Positions 5,619-6,815 of a stretch of DNA of 6,815 nucleotides are shown here, in pieces. The position numbers and the translations under genes were made by a program. Source of the DNA: Hyphomicrobiales bacterium (GTDB lineage Bacteria > Pseudomonadota > Alphaproteobacteria > Rhizobiales > JALURZ01). The notes under the pieces are model-generated. The model saw nothing but the letters and a program-made list of their open reading frames with translations. It was not told where the DNA came from and ran no database searches. The stretch covers positions 1-6,815 of the forward strand of contig JALURZ010000008.1 of assembly GCA_027058735.1 (NCBI GenBank), read 5' to 3'. Positions within the stretch are counted from its first letter, which is position 1. Every line of letters starts with the position of its first letter.

Positions 5619-6710
5619 ATGACGCCGCTTGAGCACATCATCAAGCAGGAGATCGCCGGCAGCGGCCCGATGAGCGTTGAGCGCTATATGACGCTTTGCC
5701 TCAGCGACCCGGATCACGGCTATTACATAAAGCAGGATCCCTTCGGGCGCGCGGGAGATTTCATCACCGCGCCGGAAACCAGCCAGATGTTCGGCGAACT
5801 GATCGGCGTGTGGTGCGTGGATCTGGTGCAGCGCTCGCACGCCCTTTCCGCTCTCAACCTGATCGAGCTTGGCCCCGGGCGCGGCACGCTGCTTTGCGAT
5901 CTCGTGCGCGCGGGCCGCACGTCCAGCCCCGCGTTCGCTGACGCCATCCACCTCGTGGAGCAAAGCCCCGCATTGCGGCGGGTTCAACGCGAAACGCTCA
6001 AGGATGCAGGCCTCGATGCCCGCTGGCACAAAGGCCTCGACAGCATCCCGCGCGGTGCATTCATCGCCATCGCCAATGAGTTTTTCGACGCCCTGCCGAT
6101 CCGGCAATATCAGCAGACCGCCAGCGGATGGCGCCAGCGTGCCATCGGCCTCGACAGCAATGGCGTGCTGGCGTTCACGACCGGTGACGAGCCGGTAAGC
6201 GAGAGCGCAATCCCCCCCGGCCTGCGCGATCAGCCGCAAGGGGCCATCGTTGAATGCTGCCCGGGCGCGCAAGCCATCGTCGCGCAACTGGCGGACCGGA
6301 TGCGTTCTCATCCCGGCATCGCGCTGATCATCGACTACGGGCCGCGGCGGTCGGGCGCGGGCGACACGTTGCAGGCCGTCGCCCGGCACGCCCGCACCCC
6401 GGTTCTGCAAGCCCCCGGGGATGCGGACCTGACCGCACATGTGGATTTTTCGGCCCTGGCCGCGCTGGCCCGGCAAAAGGGTGCGGCCGTCTACGGCCCC
6501 TGCACCCAGCGCGCGTTTCTGCTGGCGCTCGGTCTTGAGGCGCGCGCGAGCAGACTGGCCCGCAGCGCCGGCAGGACCCAGGCCCGGCTGATCACAGCCG
6601 CCGTGGAACGGCTTGCCGGAGTGCGCGCAATGGGGCACCTTTTCAAGGTGATGATGATTGCGTCGAAATCCATGCCGGTGCCTGAACCTTTCCACTCGGC
6701 ACGCCCATGA
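5619..6710 (+). CDS. MidA/NDUFAF7-type class I SAM-dependent methyltransferase (DUF185)
   Basis: This 363-residue cytoplasmic protein has the hallmarks of the MidA/NDUFAF7 family: MSVERYMTLCLSDPDHGYY (18-36), GDFITAPETSQMFGE (46-60), the SAM-binding motif I ELGPGRGTL (83-91), NEFFDALPI (153-161), DYG (239-241), DTLQA (249-253) and DLTAHVDF (270-277). The mitochondrial relative NDUFAF7 symmetrically dimethylates an arginine of complex I subunit NDUFS2 and is needed for complex I assembly. By analogy the bacterial protein may modify NuoD, which is inference. The gene begins 9 bases after lgt with only a weak GGCG ribosome-binding site, and its stop overlaps the start of pgeF by four bases (ATGA). 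It is therefore the middle gene of a tight operon. Length and motifs look complete. Family is certain; the substrate in this organism is not shown. Confidence 0.93.
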   Translation: MTPLEHIIKQEIAGSGPMSVERYMTLCLSDPDHGYYIKQDPFGRAGDFITAPETSQMFGELIGVWCVDLVQRSHALSALNLIELGPGRGTLLCDLVRAGRTSSPAFADAIHLVEQSPALRRVQRETLKDAGLDARWHKGLDSIPRGAFIAIANEFFDALPIRQYQQTASGWRQRAIGLDSNGVLAFTTGDEPVSESAIPPGLRDQPQGAIVECCPGAQAIVAQLADRMRSHPGIALIIDYGPRRSGAGDTLQAVARHARTPVLQAPGDADLTAHVDFSALAALARQKGAAVYGPCTQRAFLLALGLEARASRLARSAGRTQARLITAAVERLAGVRAMGHLFKVMMIASKSMPVPEPFHSARP

Positions 6711-6815
6711 TCAAGGCTCCCGCGCTTGGCGGTCTTGAGCGGATTGCACACGGGTTTTTCACCCGCAGGGGCGGTTCGTCCTCGGGCATCTACGCCACGC
6801 TCAACTGCGGCATCG
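6707..6815 (+). CDS. pgeF: PgeF / YfiH family protein (LACC1-like), 3' end missing
   Basis: The window ends 36 codons into this gene. The visible N-terminus ends with HGFFTRRGGSSSGIYATLNCGI (from residue 15), where GFFTR-GG-S-G-Y--LN is the conserved opening of the YfiH/DUF152 family. Members have been called multicopper polyphenol oxidases and peptidoglycan-editing factor PgeF. Related enzymes including human LACC1 act on purine nucleosides, with phosphorylase and adenosine deaminase activities reported. The catalytic histidine/cysteine residues lie beyond the window, so activity cannot be judged here. The ATG overlaps the stop of the methyltransferase gene by four bases, implying translational coupling in an lgt-methyltransferase-pgeF operon, a common arrangement in alphaproteobacteria. 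Confidence 0.85.
   Translation, partial: MIKAPALGGLERIAHGFFTRRGGSSSGIYATLNCGI

Noticed and set aside
4785..6695. 636-codon open frame on the - strand opposite lgt and the MidA-type methyltransferase
   Set aside because: It spans two well-defined + strand genes and the gap between them and shows no domain. Long stop-free antisense frames are expected at this G+C content.
1..6815. Search for mobile elements, CRISPR arrays, tRNA/rRNA genes, toxin-antitoxin or defence genes
   Set aside because: No transposase, integrase, terminal repeats, regularly spaced repeats, tRNA-like fold or defence domain was seen. All the larger frames are accounted for by core genes or their shadows.

Overview
This 6.8 kb window looks like the core chromosome of an alphaproteobacterium. 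Rhizobiales or a relative is likely, but the genus cannot be set from the sequence alone. The DNA is high in G+C (by eye about 60-65%) and tightly packed. Neighbouring genes overlap or sit within a few bases of each other, and every main gene belongs to a widespread family. The proteins read most like alphaproteobacterial versions: a MarR regulator directly followed by a PetR-type response regulator, an alphaproteobacterial YbjN-domain protein, an Arg/Lys/Ala-tailed UbiK, and lgt followed by a MidA-type methyltransferase and pgeF.

Layout. (1) Positions 1-2403, + strand: a signalling operon with the 3' end of a MarR-family regulator (PetP-like), an OmpR-type response regulator (PetR-like) and its EnvZ-like membrane histidine kinase. 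Stops and starts abut or overlap, so the three are probably co-transcribed. (2) Positions 2411-4090, - strand: a second operon, read right to left as YbjN-domain protein, proC (pyrroline-5-carboxylate reductase), csaA (tRNA-binding/chaperone-like OB-fold protein). It converges on the kinase with only 7 bases between the two stop codons, and small hairpins lie inside the ends of both genes. (3) Positions 4091-4326: a 236-base gap without a convincing gene but with GC-rich inverted repeats. (4) Positions 4327-4641, - strand: ubiK, a short coiled-coil protein of the BMFP family with a basic repetitive tail. (5) Positions 4642-4793: a divergent promoter region. (6) Position 4794 to the window end, + strand: lgt (prolipoprotein diacylglyceryl transferase), a MidA/NDUFAF7-type SAM-dependent methyltransferase, and the first 36 codons of pgeF.

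Taken together these are housekeeping and respiration/envelope functions: a two-component system of the type linked to cytochrome bc1/c2 synthesis in Rhodobacter, proline synthesis, a ubiquinone-synthesis accessory factor, lipoprotein maturation, a probable complex I-assembly methyltransferase, and a YfiH/PgeF enzyme. I found no mobile element, CRISPR array, RNA gene, toxin-antitoxin pair or defence system, and no evidence of an undescribed system. The points worth a second look are small: a kinase H-box lacking its usual proline, hairpins in the convergent gene ends, a basic extension on the response regulator, and the repeats around ubiK.
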